Assembly (NCBI RefSeq): GCF_000166355.1 | Contig: NC_014652.1 | Location: forward strand, 1,127,001-1,191,000 | DNA from: Caldicellulosiruptor hydrothermalis 108 | Lineage (GTDB): Bacteria; Bacillota; Thermoanaerobacteria; Caldicellulosiruptorales; Caldicellulosiruptoraceae | Direction: 5' to 3' | Length of the DNA stretch: 64,000 nucleotides | In this document: piece after piece, positions 29,019 through 37,283 of the stretch | Numbering within the stretch: the first letter of the stretch is position 1 | Layout of the letters: each line of letters begins with the position of its first letter | Notes under the pieces: generated by a model | What the model was told of the DNA's origin: nothing | Database searches by the model: none | Seen by the model: only the letters and a program-made list of their open reading frames with translations | Position numbers and translations under genes: made by a program

Positions 29019-29960
29019 ATGCCTACGCTAAGGAAAATAATGCGGTTAGGGGCAGCAAGTATCCTTATTTTTGCTCTGATGGTAGCATGTGCAGTTGAAC
29101 AATCCCAATTGAATAAAAAACCTGAAATTGCAAAAAAGCCAAAGTTAGAGGAGAAGGATAGTATTGCTTCCCTGAAAAATAAATCAGAACAAAGTTACAA
29201 AGAAAGTCTGATAAATAGCCATGGTAAAACAATAAGCGAAAGAATAAAAGTACCAGAAGGATATGAAAGAGTTGAAGTTCCGAGGGAATCTTTTGCTGAA
29301 TTTTTGAGGAATCTTCCACTCAAGCCCCATGGCACAAAAGTAAAGTACTATAATGGTGAAGAAAAACCAAACGGCGTATATGTTGCAGTAATTGACATGG
29401 ATGTTGGCACAAGAGATTTGCAGCAGTGTGCAGACGCTGTTATAAGGCTCTATTCAGAGTATCTTTATAAAAATAAGCAGTATGATAGAATTCACTTTAA
29501 CTTCACAAATGGTTTTAGAGCTGATTTTAAAAAGTGGATGCAGGGTTATAGAATAAAAGTTGAAGGTAATAGAGCTTATTGGATAAAAGCTGCTGGATAT
29601 GATGATAGTTATGAATGTTTTAGAAAGTATCTTGACATGGTATTTGCATATGCTGGAACACTGTCACTTTCTCAGGAAATGCAAAAAATACCTCTGAGTG
29701 ATTTGCAAATTGGAGATGTATTTTTAAAAGGAAGCGACCCTGGACATTGCGTTATTGTAGTTGATATGGCTCAAAATCCAAAAACAGGTGAAAAGATATT
29801 CCTGCTTGCACAAAGCTATATGCCAGCCCAAGACATCCACATCTTAAAAAACCCAGCAAACGATGATGACAATCCATGGTATTCAATAAACTTTGGTGAT
29901 GTTTTAATAACACCAGAGTGGCAGTTTACAAAAGATCAGGTGTATAGATTTGGGGAGTAG
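29019..29960 (+). CDS. DUF4846 lipoprotein
   Basis: A 313-residue secreted protein. The N-terminus has a signal sequence with lipobox LMVAC (Cys at residue 24), so it is probably lipid-anchored outside the cell. The remainder matches the DUF4846 pattern as I recall it: ERIKVPEGYERVEVPRESFA, DLQQCADAVIRLYSEYLY, FTNGFRADFKKW, YAGTLSLSQEM and LAQSYMPAQDIHIL. The PGHCVIVVDM and LAQSY segments resemble cysteine-peptidase-like folds, but no catalytic assignment is made. It directly follows the short phage-type gene. No similarity to defence proteins is visible. Confidence 0.85.
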   Translation: MPTLRKIMRLGAASILIFALMVACAVEQSQLNKKPEIAKKPKLEEKDSIASLKNKSEQSYKESLINSHGKTISERIKVPEGYERVEVPRESFAEFLRNLPLKPHGTKVKYYNGEEKPNGVYVAVIDMDVGTRDLQQCADAVIRLYSEYLYKNKQYDRIHFNFTNGFRADFKKWMQGYRIKVEGNRAYWIKAAGYDDSYECFRKYLDMVFAYAGTLSLSQEMQKIPLSDLQIGDVFLKGSDPGHCVIVVDMAQNPKTGEKIFLLAQSYMPAQDIHILKNPANDDDNPWYSINFGDVLITPEWQFTKDQVYRFGE

Positions 29961-30296
29961 AGAGAGGAGCTGAATATCCAAGAACATTTAGCTTTTGTAT
30001 CTATTTTGTTTCCATGCGGCACATTTAAAATTTGAATGCCAGAAAGACCAAAGTTTTTCTATGTAATTTTTACAAAAAATTTAGTTTGAAAGATTATAAT
30101 AATTCTTTCTTCATTGAGATATAAACACAAACATTTCAAACTCATCGATACGGTTAATTTTAGTATATCTATTTTACTAAGTTATGGTATAATGTAAATA
30201 AGATAGTAATTTTATGCTTTTTATATTAGTTTGTTAGAGAAAATAACGTATACTGTCTAATAAAGCCGAATTTTGTTTGTCGAAGGAGGTAAGAGA
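29961..30296. other. 336-base intergenic region before the defence island
   Basis: No convincing frame. The left part (29961-30060) carries an orphan ribosome-like GAGAGGAGC directly after the DUF4846 stop but no following start. The right part is strongly A+T-rich and contains an extended -10 promoter (30186-30193). This is the visible boundary between ordinary genes and the defence genes. No direct repeats or tRNA end that would mark an attachment site were found. Confidence 0.5.
30186..30193 (+). promoter_or_regulatory. Extended -10 promoter of the NERD gene
   Basis: TGG followed by TATAAT (30188-30193), an extended -10 element. No clear -35 is present at normal distance. It lies about 100 bases upstream of the start codon. 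Confidence 0.5.
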
Positions 30297-30932
30297 TTGA
30301 AGTTAGCTTTTGATCTGCTTTTAGATTTATGGTACATATGGGTTTTGCTAATTATAAGCGCAATATTATCATTGTTGAGACCGAAGATAAAAGGAGCAAT
30401 AGGTGAAAAATCAGTTTCGTTTTTTCTGGCTCGATTAGACCCTAAAAAGTATAAAGTTTTGAATAACCTTTTGATTAAAGTTGGTTCTAAAACAGTTCAA
30501 ATAGATCATGTTGTTGTTTCAAATTATGGAATATTTGTTATTGAGACAAAGAATTATCAGGGTTGGATTTATGGTAAAGAATATGATGAATACTGGACGC
30601 AAGTTATATACAAAAGAAAAGAAAAATTTTACAATCCGATTAGGCAAAATTATGGTCACATCCAAGCGCTTAAAGAAATATTATCATATTTAGGTGATAT
30701 AAAATTTATCTCAGTGATAGTTTTTACCACAAAGGCTGATTTGAAAGTTGAGACAAAAACAGATGTTGTTTGGACAACTAAACTTATAAAAACGATAAAG
30801 AAGTATAATCAAGAATGTTTGACTGATGAACAAAAAGAGAGAATTTTTCAGAGGCTTTGTTCAATGAATGTTAATAGTTACAAAAATATGAGAGAGCATG
30901 TGAGAAGTGTTAATAGAAATAAAGTAAGATAG
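30297..30932 (+). CDS. NERD domain protein (nuclease-related), membrane-anchored
   Basis: A 211-residue protein with one N-terminal hydrophobic helix (about residues 5-25) and then a NERD domain. GAIGEKSVSFFLARLDP and QIDHVVVSNYGIFVIETKNY form the core; the Asp in QIDHVVV and the E-T-K of VIETKNY are the nuclease-like active-site positions, and they appear intact. NERD proteins are related to restriction-type nucleases and often sit in defence loci. The start is TTG 30297, with AAGGAGGT seven bases upstream; the frame also opens at TTG 30273 but that lies before the ribosome site. It begins the defence island. Confidence 0.88.
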   Translation: MKLAFDLLLDLWYIWVLLIISAILSLLRPKIKGAIGEKSVSFFLARLDPKKYKVLNNLLIKVGSKTVQIDHVVVSNYGIFVIETKNYQGWIYGKEYDEYWTQVIYKRKEKFYNPIRQNYGHIQALKEILSYLGDIKFISVIVFTTKADLKVETKTDVVWTTKLIKTIKKYNQECLTDEQKERIFQRLCSMNVNSYKNMREHVRSVNRNKVR

Positions 30933-30993
30933 AGTACAATTAATAAAAATTACTTCAGAAAAAATACCATAATTTTCAGGAGTGGTGTCTTAT

Positions 30994-31749
30994 ATGGCTG
31001 GATACGATTTTGAGTTTAAGATTAACAATAGACATTTTTCTTTAGCTTTTGATTTTCTCAGATATATGAAAGCTTTTTATGAATTATATGGCTTAGAGTT
31101 ACAATTTATTTTAACTCGAAAAAGAAGGTTAGTTATTTATGTGACTGTTGATGGAGATTTAGCAGTTATGCAATTGATGAACATGAGTATAAAAAATGCT
31201 ATAAAATTCTATCTATTAAGATACGAGAAAAAGAAGAAGCTAAAAAGTGTAGCAGTAAATCTAACTGCTCTTTTCTACAAATCGAACTACGAAGGAGTAA
31301 AGAAAATCACAGAAGGAATATTTGAAATTGCGACAAGTTTGAATGCACAACCTCATCCATTAGCTCTGCAACCTTCTTTATTGACGAATATGGAATCAAA
31401 CAAAAAGGCTTCAAAAGAAGTTAGAATAGTAAAGAAAATTCTATTTTTAATTAGTAAGTGGTTTTCAGGTGAGAGTAGTAATAGTGAGATAATAATTTTG
31501 CTTGATCAATGTATTGAAACGTGGTTAAAATACAGATTGGGTTTACATAAGAATGCTTCATATGGTTTTAAGAAAGTAGTAAAGGAAGCATTTGAAAAAG
31601 GTTTAATTTCAAACAATGAAAAATTAGAATTGGAATATTTACATACTATTAGAAATAGAGTTCAGCATAGAGGTGGTTCTGCAAACAAAGGAAAAGTTAT
31701 TTTTGTTATTAAATGTTGTATAAAACTCATCAATAAGTACTGTGTATAA
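30994..31749 (+). CDS. Unknown protein with a C-terminal HEPN-like motif
   Basis: A 251-residue protein not recognised as a whole. The N-terminal about 145 residues are mixed alpha/beta. The C-terminal about 100 residues are helical and end with a HEPN-like motif, HTIRNRVQHRGGS (RNxxxH at about residues 218-223), the pattern of many ribonuclease toxins and abortive-infection effectors. The preceding helix DQCIETWLKYRLGLHK fits the first helix of a HEPN bundle. The start is ATG 30994, with CAGGAG about 11 bases upstream. It stands between a NERD protein and the remains of a DUF499 gene, so a defence role is plausible but inferred. Confidence 0.65.
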   Translation: MAGYDFEFKINNRHFSLAFDFLRYMKAFYELYGLELQFILTRKRRLVIYVTVDGDLAVMQLMNMSIKNAIKFYLLRYEKKKKLKSVAVNLTALFYKSNYEGVKKITEGIFEIATSLNAQPHPLALQPSLLTNMESNKKASKEVRIVKKILFLISKWFSGESSNSEIIILLDQCIETWLKYRLGLHKNASYGFKKVVKEAFEKGLISNNEKLELEYLHTIRNRVQHRGGSANKGKVIFVIKCCIKLINKYCV

Positions 31750-31784
31750 AAATCAAACAATGTACAGAAGAAGAAGGTACTGCG

Positions 31785-31926
31785 AAAACTCTTGGAGAAA
31801 TGTGCACTCCAATGAAAATTTTTTATAACATGTAGCTTAGAAGATGTCCAAGCAATTTCCAATTTACTTTCTGATGAGATCAACCCGACAAATGTTTTAG
31901 ACCGTGCTCAAGTTCCAAATAATTGA
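31785..31926 (+). pseudogene. Broken 5' fragment of a DUF499-type gene
   Basis: Two adjoining frames together resemble the N-terminus of the intact DUF499 protein at 39413. The first (31785-31832) reads KTLGEMCTPMKIF, like KTLFELCKPRDDVF there. After one base of shift the second (31831-31926) reads LEDVQAISNLLSDEINP, like SEDVQEISDLLSDKIKP. The first frame ends in TAG and the second in TGA after a further dozen unrelated residues. There is no ATG in the right place. About 40 residues remain of a gene of about 1,080. It sits just upstream of the NACHT gene. Confidence 0.7.
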
Positions 31927-31990
31927 AATATTTTTTAATGAAGTTTTTAGGAAATTTTACAAGGTATCAATAATGAGGGGTGAAATTTTT

Positions 31991-34900
31991 ATGAGAAAAC
32001 AACTATATGATGGATTAGTAAGTATATCTGATGATAAGTTTCATAGGTTATGTGATGAAATTTTGGAACATTACAATCCTGAATATTCTAACCTTGACTC
32101 ACATGGTATGCATTTATATAAAGATAAGCCCGTGCCAGGTACTCCGGATTCAATAAAATTTTTTCCTGACGGAAGCATATATGCTTTTCAATATACAACT
32201 TCTGATGAGAAAAGTTTAAAAAATAAACTTCTTAGAGATATAAAAGAAGTGGGTTATTGGGAATATGCTAAAGATGTGCGAAGAGTTGTTTTATGCTGCA
32301 ATTCAAAGGTCAAAGATGATATTAGAAGAGAATGTAGGGCAGAATGCTCAAAGTATGGTTGGGATTTAGACATAGTAGATATTGATTTAATAATTTCTCT
32401 TATTCTTAACAATTATGATGCAAGAGTCAAAGCTAGTAAATATTTTGAGGTCGATGTTTTCTCAATTAACTTGGAAAGCGAACTAAAATATTATATCGAA
32501 AATAAGTATCCTCTGCTTGCTTCGAGGGAAATAAGGGAAAACTATCATCGAAAGCTTCTGGAATTTGATATTTATGCACTTGAATTAAAGGCTGTCTCTG
32601 TTTCAAATGGGACGGAGATTGACTTTAAAACAAAACAGAACATTATATTGACAGGGGAAGCTGGAGCAGGCAAAAGTACGTTCGTTAAGAGATGGTTTTT
32701 AGAATGTTTAAAAGAAAAGAATTTAAAATCTATACCAGTATTTTGTGAACTTAGGAGTTATTGTGGCGAAGCTTTGCCTGAATATATAAAAATTAATATC
32801 GAAAAGGGTTTTAATCAGATTAACATAGAGCTTATAAATAGGCTCTTATTAGAAGGTCGTTTTCAAATATTTCTTGATGGTTTTGATGAATTATCTGAAA
32901 AATATTTTGAGGAATTTAAGATAAAATGTCTTCAAAACCTAAAGTATAATAAAAACACATTTGTTATTACTTGTAGAAATAATCAAGTTAGTAAAATTGA
33001 AAACGTAAATTTTGAAAAGTATATAATGAAACCATTAGAATATAATGCTATATTGAATTTTGTTTCAAGAGTTGTGCCAGAAAAGTTAAATATTATTAAA
33101 GATTTTTGTAATAATAATACAAACATCTTAAAATTATTATCAAATCCATTTAATCTGACTATAGTTGTGTCTATAATTAAGACATTAAAACAAGAAAAAA
33201 GTATTATTGTTTTCTTAGAAGAAATTAGTAGCAAACCACATTATTTTTATAAAGAATTATTTAATCAAATGCTTAAATGGAATCGTGACATAATAAATAA
33301 GTTTAAATTAAAGGAAAAGTTTTTAGCTTATCTTGTTTCATATATTGCTTTCAAAACATTAAATGATATGGAAGTGCGTTTAAATTTATGCTATATTAAC
33401 AGGCTCATTGCAGATGCTTTAAATGAATTTTCCCTTTTTGGCCAAATTAACATAGATGATGTAAGAGATTGTTTGGTTAGTTGCAAATTTATACAAGAAT
33501 TAAACGATTATTATCAGTTTGAACATAATAATCTTGTAGATTTTTTTGCTAGTGTGTATATCTTAGAAAAAAAAGATGATTCTGATTTTCTTGCTGATGT
33601 TTTCAAAAATCCAGTATTAATGGAGCCTCTATTGATAGCATTTGAAAATGAAAATTCATTTTTTGAAAAAAATATTGAAAATATACCATCCAGCCTTTTT
33701 CAAAAAGCAGTCGAAAGAATTGATGATTTTGTAAGTGAGAGAGTAGTAGATTTCGTTAGAAAAGTATTTTCAAATGATGAAGAAAATAATGAAAACTTTG
33801 ACAAGGCATTATGTATTTGCAGCCGTTTTTATTATGATGAAAGGTTATTAATGGCTGTGTTTGAATATTTGAAAAGAAAAGAGGAGAAGGGTTATAAAGA
33901 TTTTAGTAGTTTCAGGTTTAAAAATAGTGATATTAATGCCATTTTCAACAGCATGCCTGGAATAGAGGTTTTTAGAAGAATGCGTCTTGCTGAAGTCCTG
34001 GACTTATTAACCAATCCTTTTAAATATGGTAAAGCCGCTACAATACTCGCCGCAAGATTTATTAAACATCTTGATAAAGCAAGTGATGAACAATGGGATA
34101 AGGTTAAGGATTTTTATTTGAGGTGCTTTAAGTATAAGGATAAGGATTTTTTATATTATATACTTATAGAGCTAGATTCATATTTTAGAATCAAACCTAA
34201 AGGTGTAGAAGAGGTTTATGAGATGTTTAAAAAAACATATAAAGGACATTTTTGGGGTCTTGCAAACAATCTTATTATAGAGGTAATGGAGTTAATGGGA
34301 GAACTTAAGCCGTGTGATAATGACGAATTTATAAGAGAACTTGTTGAAAGAGCTTTAAACTGTGAAAAAAATAATGATTATTACATTGGTCAGCAATTGG
34401 CAACATTAAACTTTGAAGAAATTGAGTATTTATGGAGTGCTCCTGCCAAGGTACGAAAAATCATTGGGGATGAAGCATATAAGAAAGCTTTACAATTCGC
34501 ATTTAACGATCCGAAATTGAATGAAAATGAAATAATTTTATCTGATATGTTATTTTATATATCTGAATTTAACGATGATAATACCCTTAAAATATTGAGG
34601 AGATACTGTTATTATACATCTGAACACTATTTTTATAATGGGAAATGGGATGGGGTTAGAACATATGCGCTTGAAGGACTATATAGGAAACCTAATGCCC
34701 AAAAATTAAATATTTTGCTTTCTGAATTTAAGAACAGCAAGGAATATACCTATAAGATATTTTTCTTGTATGGTATTTATAAGATGTTTATATCTAACGA
34801 ATCCGAAAAGCTACCTATGATAGCTGCTGAGTATAAAAAGGCAAAAGAATGCTTATTGGATGAATTGGAAAATCCTAATAATCTAAGAGAGGCAATAATT

Positions 34901-35188
34901 CAAGTATCTGATTTTTATGTACCATTTCGTAGCAGCTATTATTTAACTTACTTTATTCAAGAAATATTATCTTCACTTTTCCAAGAATATGTTTTTGAAA
35001 TATGCTTTGAGATTTTGAATTCAGAGAATAAAAAAGACTTTTGGGACTATGTTTTAACGATCATAGACTATGTTGGAAATGAAGATTGGTTGAAAAATTT
35101 AAATTGCTTCGGTTTAAAAAATCCTGATTACGCAGATAAAGTTGCTAATATTATAAGACAATGGCGGACAAAAAACAGTTGCAAATAA
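31991..35188 (+). CDS. STAND/NACHT NTPase with a possible nuclease-like N-terminus
   Basis: A 1,065-residue protein. Residues 1-190 form an alpha/beta region with SIYAFQYTTSDEKSLKNKL, reminiscent of restriction-endonuclease-like effector domains (uncertain; the usual catalytic lysine is not clear). The NACHT NTPase follows: Walker A TGEAGAGKSTFVKRW (about residues 220-234) and Walker B FQIFLDGFDELSE (about 293-305). The C-terminal about 550 residues are helical and rich in Glu/Lys/Leu, likely HEAT- or TPR-type sensor repeats. This tripartite layout is that of antiviral STAND proteins, which recognise a phage protein and then activate the effector. The start is ATG 31991, with GAGGGGTG eight bases upstream. 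The coding is very A+T-rich. Confidence 0.85.
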   Translation: MRKQLYDGLVSISDDKFHRLCDEILEHYNPEYSNLDSHGMHLYKDKPVPGTPDSIKFFPDGSIYAFQYTTSDEKSLKNKLLRDIKEVGYWEYAKDVRRVVLCCNSKVKDDIRRECRAECSKYGWDLDIVDIDLIISLILNNYDARVKASKYFEVDVFSINLESELKYYIENKYPLLASREIRENYHRKLLEFDIYALELKAVSVSNGTEIDFKTKQNIILTGEAGAGKSTFVKRWFLECLKEKNLKSIPVFCELRSYCGEALPEYIKINIEKGFNQINIELINRLLLEGRFQIFLDGFDELSEKYFEEFKIKCLQNLKYNKNTFVITCRNNQVSKIENVNFEKYIMKPLEYNAILNFVSRVVPEKLNIIKDFCNNNTNILKLLSNPFNLTIVVSIIKTLKQEKSIIVFLEEISSKPHYFYKELFNQMLKWNRDIINKFKLKEKFLAYLVSYIAFKTLNDMEVRLNLCYINRLIADALNEFSLFGQINIDDVRDCLVSCKFIQELNDYYQFEHNNLVDFFASVYILEKKDDSDFLADVFKNPVLMEPLLIAFENENSFFEKNIENIPSSLFQKAVERIDDFVSERVVDFVRKVFSNDEENNENFDKALCICSRFYYDERLLMAVFEYLKRKEEKGYKDFSSFRFKNSDINAIFNSMPGIEVFRRMRLAEVLDLLTNPFKYGKAATILAARFIKHLDKASDEQWDKVKDFYLRCFKYKDKDFLYYILIELDSYFRIKPKGVEEVYEMFKKTYKGHFWGLANNLIIEVMELMGELKPCDNDEFIRELVERALNCEKNNDYYIGQQLATLNFEEIEYLWSAPAKVRKIIGDEAYKKALQFAFNDPKLNENEIILSDMLFYISEFNDDNTLKILRRYCYYTSEHYFYNGKWDGVRTYALEGLYRKPNAQKLNILLSEFKNSKEYTYKIFFLYGIYKMFISNESEKLPMIAAEYKKAKECLLDELENPNNLREAIIQVSDFYVPFRSSYYLTYFIQEILSSLFQEYVFEICFEILNSENKKDFWDYVLTIIDYVGNEDWLKNLNCFGLKNPDYADKVANIIRQWRTKNSCK

Positions 35189-35225
35189 AAGAAGATATAA
35201 GTAATATACACAGGAGTGAAATAAA

Positions 35226-37283
35226 GTGTATATTGATAAAATAAAAATCAGAAATTTTAGATGCTTTGGTCCTGAGGAAACAGTAATTGAATTTGATAAG
35301 CTAACTGCTTTAATAGGTGCAAATAGCTGTGGAAAAACAGCAGTTTTACATGCATTAATGAAAATATTTGGGAGTGACAATAAAGAGATTAAACGTTCTG
35401 ATTTCCATGTACCTAAAAGCATGGATCCGCAAGAAATTGAAAATAACGACTTATACATAGAGGTAAAATTAAGTTTTCCAGAATTGCGGCAAGAGAATAC
35501 TGAACTCAATAGTATACCATCTTTTTGGAATTATATGGTTATTAGAGAACCTGGCGTTTTACCATATGTAAGGATATGTTTGAAATCTTCATGGCAAAAA
35601 AGTAATACTCCTGATGGAGATATTGAAACAGAAATATTATTTATTAAAGCCCCGGAAGGTAGAGAAAAAGACAGCGATTACGAAAAAGCAAAACGAGAGC
35701 ATTTATCAAGAATTCTATTTGTATATGTTCCGGCTATAAGAGATGTCTCTCCTCAATTAAGAAATGTTTCGAACTCTATACTCTGGAAAATACTCAATAG
35801 CATAGAATGGGAGGAAGATTTCAAAAGTAAGATAAGGGAGAAGACGGAAGAGATTGACAAACTTTTTGCAAAAAATCCAGGAGTATCTTTAGTAAAAGAA
35901 ATTATTAGTAATACGTGGAAGAAATATCATAGGGATTATAGGTATAAAGAGGCACACATGCGTTTTAGTAGGGGAGACTTGGATACTGTTTTAAAGAAAG
36001 TTGAAATAGAATTTTATCCAACTTCTGAACCTAAGTCTTATACAGTAAATGAATTGGGCGATGGATTGCGCTCGCTATTTTATTTAACATTGGTAAATTC
36101 CCTTCTTGAATTTGAGAATAGAATCCTACAGTCAAAACATTCTTCTAAAAGTCCTTTTAACAAAGAACCTTCGACACTTGTTTTGCTTGCAATAGAAGAG
36201 CCAGAAAATCATGTTTGTCCTCATTTATTAGGACGTATTATGGATAACCTAAAAGATATTTCCTCAAAGCAAAATGCACAGGTTATACTTACTTCACATT
36301 CGGCAAGTATTATAAGTAGAATTGAGCCTACAGAAATACGTCACCTAAGAATAAAAAATGAGGATTTATGTACTAAAGTTTCAAGGATTATTTTACCAGA
36401 ACAAATTGATGAAGCATTTAAATATGTAAAGGAGGCTGTAAAAGCTTATCCTGAGATATACTTTTCCAGGTTGGTAATATTAGGTGAAGGTGATAGTGAA
36501 GAACTAATAATCAAGAAAATGATTGAAAAGAGCGGTTTGTCAGCTGATAGCTGTGCAATAAGTATTGTGCCACTTGGAGGAAGATTTGTAAATCATTTTT
36601 GGAGACTTCTGCAAGATATTGGTATTAATTATATAACATTGCTTGATATGGATATCGAAAGAAATACAGGGGGATGGGAAAAGCTGCATTATATAATGAA
36701 TCAGCTTATACAAAGTGGCTATGATGAAAAAAGTGTTTTAGCAGATTTATCTAAAGAAGAATTTGACAATATGCCAAATTGGTCATATGACGAATATAGC
36801 AGAGAGAAAATAGAAAAGTTTGCAAAACATCTTCAACAATTTGATATATTTTTTTCATTTCCACTTGATATAGATTTTTCAATGTTAAGTACTTATGAGG
36901 AAGCATATAAAAAACTTATACCTAAAAAAGGTGGTCCAAGAATTCCTGATAAAATTACAAAAAAAGAAGACTATGCACGTTATATTGACAATGTTGTAAA
37001 AAGTGTTTTGAAATCAGATAATGCTACTGGTATAACTTATTCAGATAATGAAAAGGAGTTGATGGTCTGGTATAAATATTTATTTTTGGGTAGAGGTAAG
37101 CCAAATACTCATTTTCAAGCTTTGATAGAACTTGGGGATAGTATAAAATCAAACATGCCAGATGTTTTTAAAAACCTTATAAACAGGGCTAAAGAATTAT
37201 TAGAAAATGACCCCTACTCTGATATATCTAATTTAGGAGATGAAAAATATGCTGATACCAAAGGAACAATGGAAACCTGCTGA
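35226..37283 (+). CDS. gajA: OLD-family ATPase/TOPRIM nuclease, Gabija GajA-like
   Basis: An overcoming-lysogenization-defect (OLD) nuclease of 685 residues. The ABC-type ATPase has Walker A LIGANSCGKTAVLHAL (about residue 28), Walker B VLLAIEEPENHV (about 318) and the switch histidine in LTSHSAS. The TOPRIM domain follows, with the glutamate in LVILGEGDSEELIIKKM (about 420) and the aspartates in ITLLDMDIERN (about 474). It is followed by, and overlaps, a UvrD-type helicase, the defining GajA-GajB pair of the Gabija system. It is longer than the first described GajA (about 580 aa), the extra length being in the C-terminal half. The GTG start has AGGAGTG upstream. Confidence 0.88.
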   Translation: MYIDKIKIRNFRCFGPEETVIEFDKLTALIGANSCGKTAVLHALMKIFGSDNKEIKRSDFHVPKSMDPQEIENNDLYIEVKLSFPELRQENTELNSIPSFWNYMVIREPGVLPYVRICLKSSWQKSNTPDGDIETEILFIKAPEGREKDSDYEKAKREHLSRILFVYVPAIRDVSPQLRNVSNSILWKILNSIEWEEDFKSKIREKTEEIDKLFAKNPGVSLVKEIISNTWKKYHRDYRYKEAHMRFSRGDLDTVLKKVEIEFYPTSEPKSYTVNELGDGLRSLFYLTLVNSLLEFENRILQSKHSSKSPFNKEPSTLVLLAIEEPENHVCPHLLGRIMDNLKDISSKQNAQVILTSHSASIISRIEPTEIRHLRIKNEDLCTKVSRIILPEQIDEAFKYVKEAVKAYPEIYFSRLVILGEGDSEELIIKKMIEKSGLSADSCAISIVPLGGRFVNHFWRLLQDIGINYITLLDMDIERNTGGWEKLHYIMNQLIQSGYDEKSVLADLSKEEFDNMPNWSYDEYSREKIEKFAKHLQQFDIFFSFPLDIDFSMLSTYEEAYKKLIPKKGGPRIPDKITKKEDYARYIDNVVKSVLKSDNATGITYSDNEKELMVWYKYLFLGRGKPNTHFQALIELGDSIKSNMPDVFKNLINRAKELLENDPYSDISNLGDEKYADTKGTMETC

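Noticed and set aside
29961-30296. Possible decayed coding sequence before the NERD gene
   Set aside because: No frame shows recognisable protein similarity on either strand; only A+T-rich DNA and a promoter are seen.
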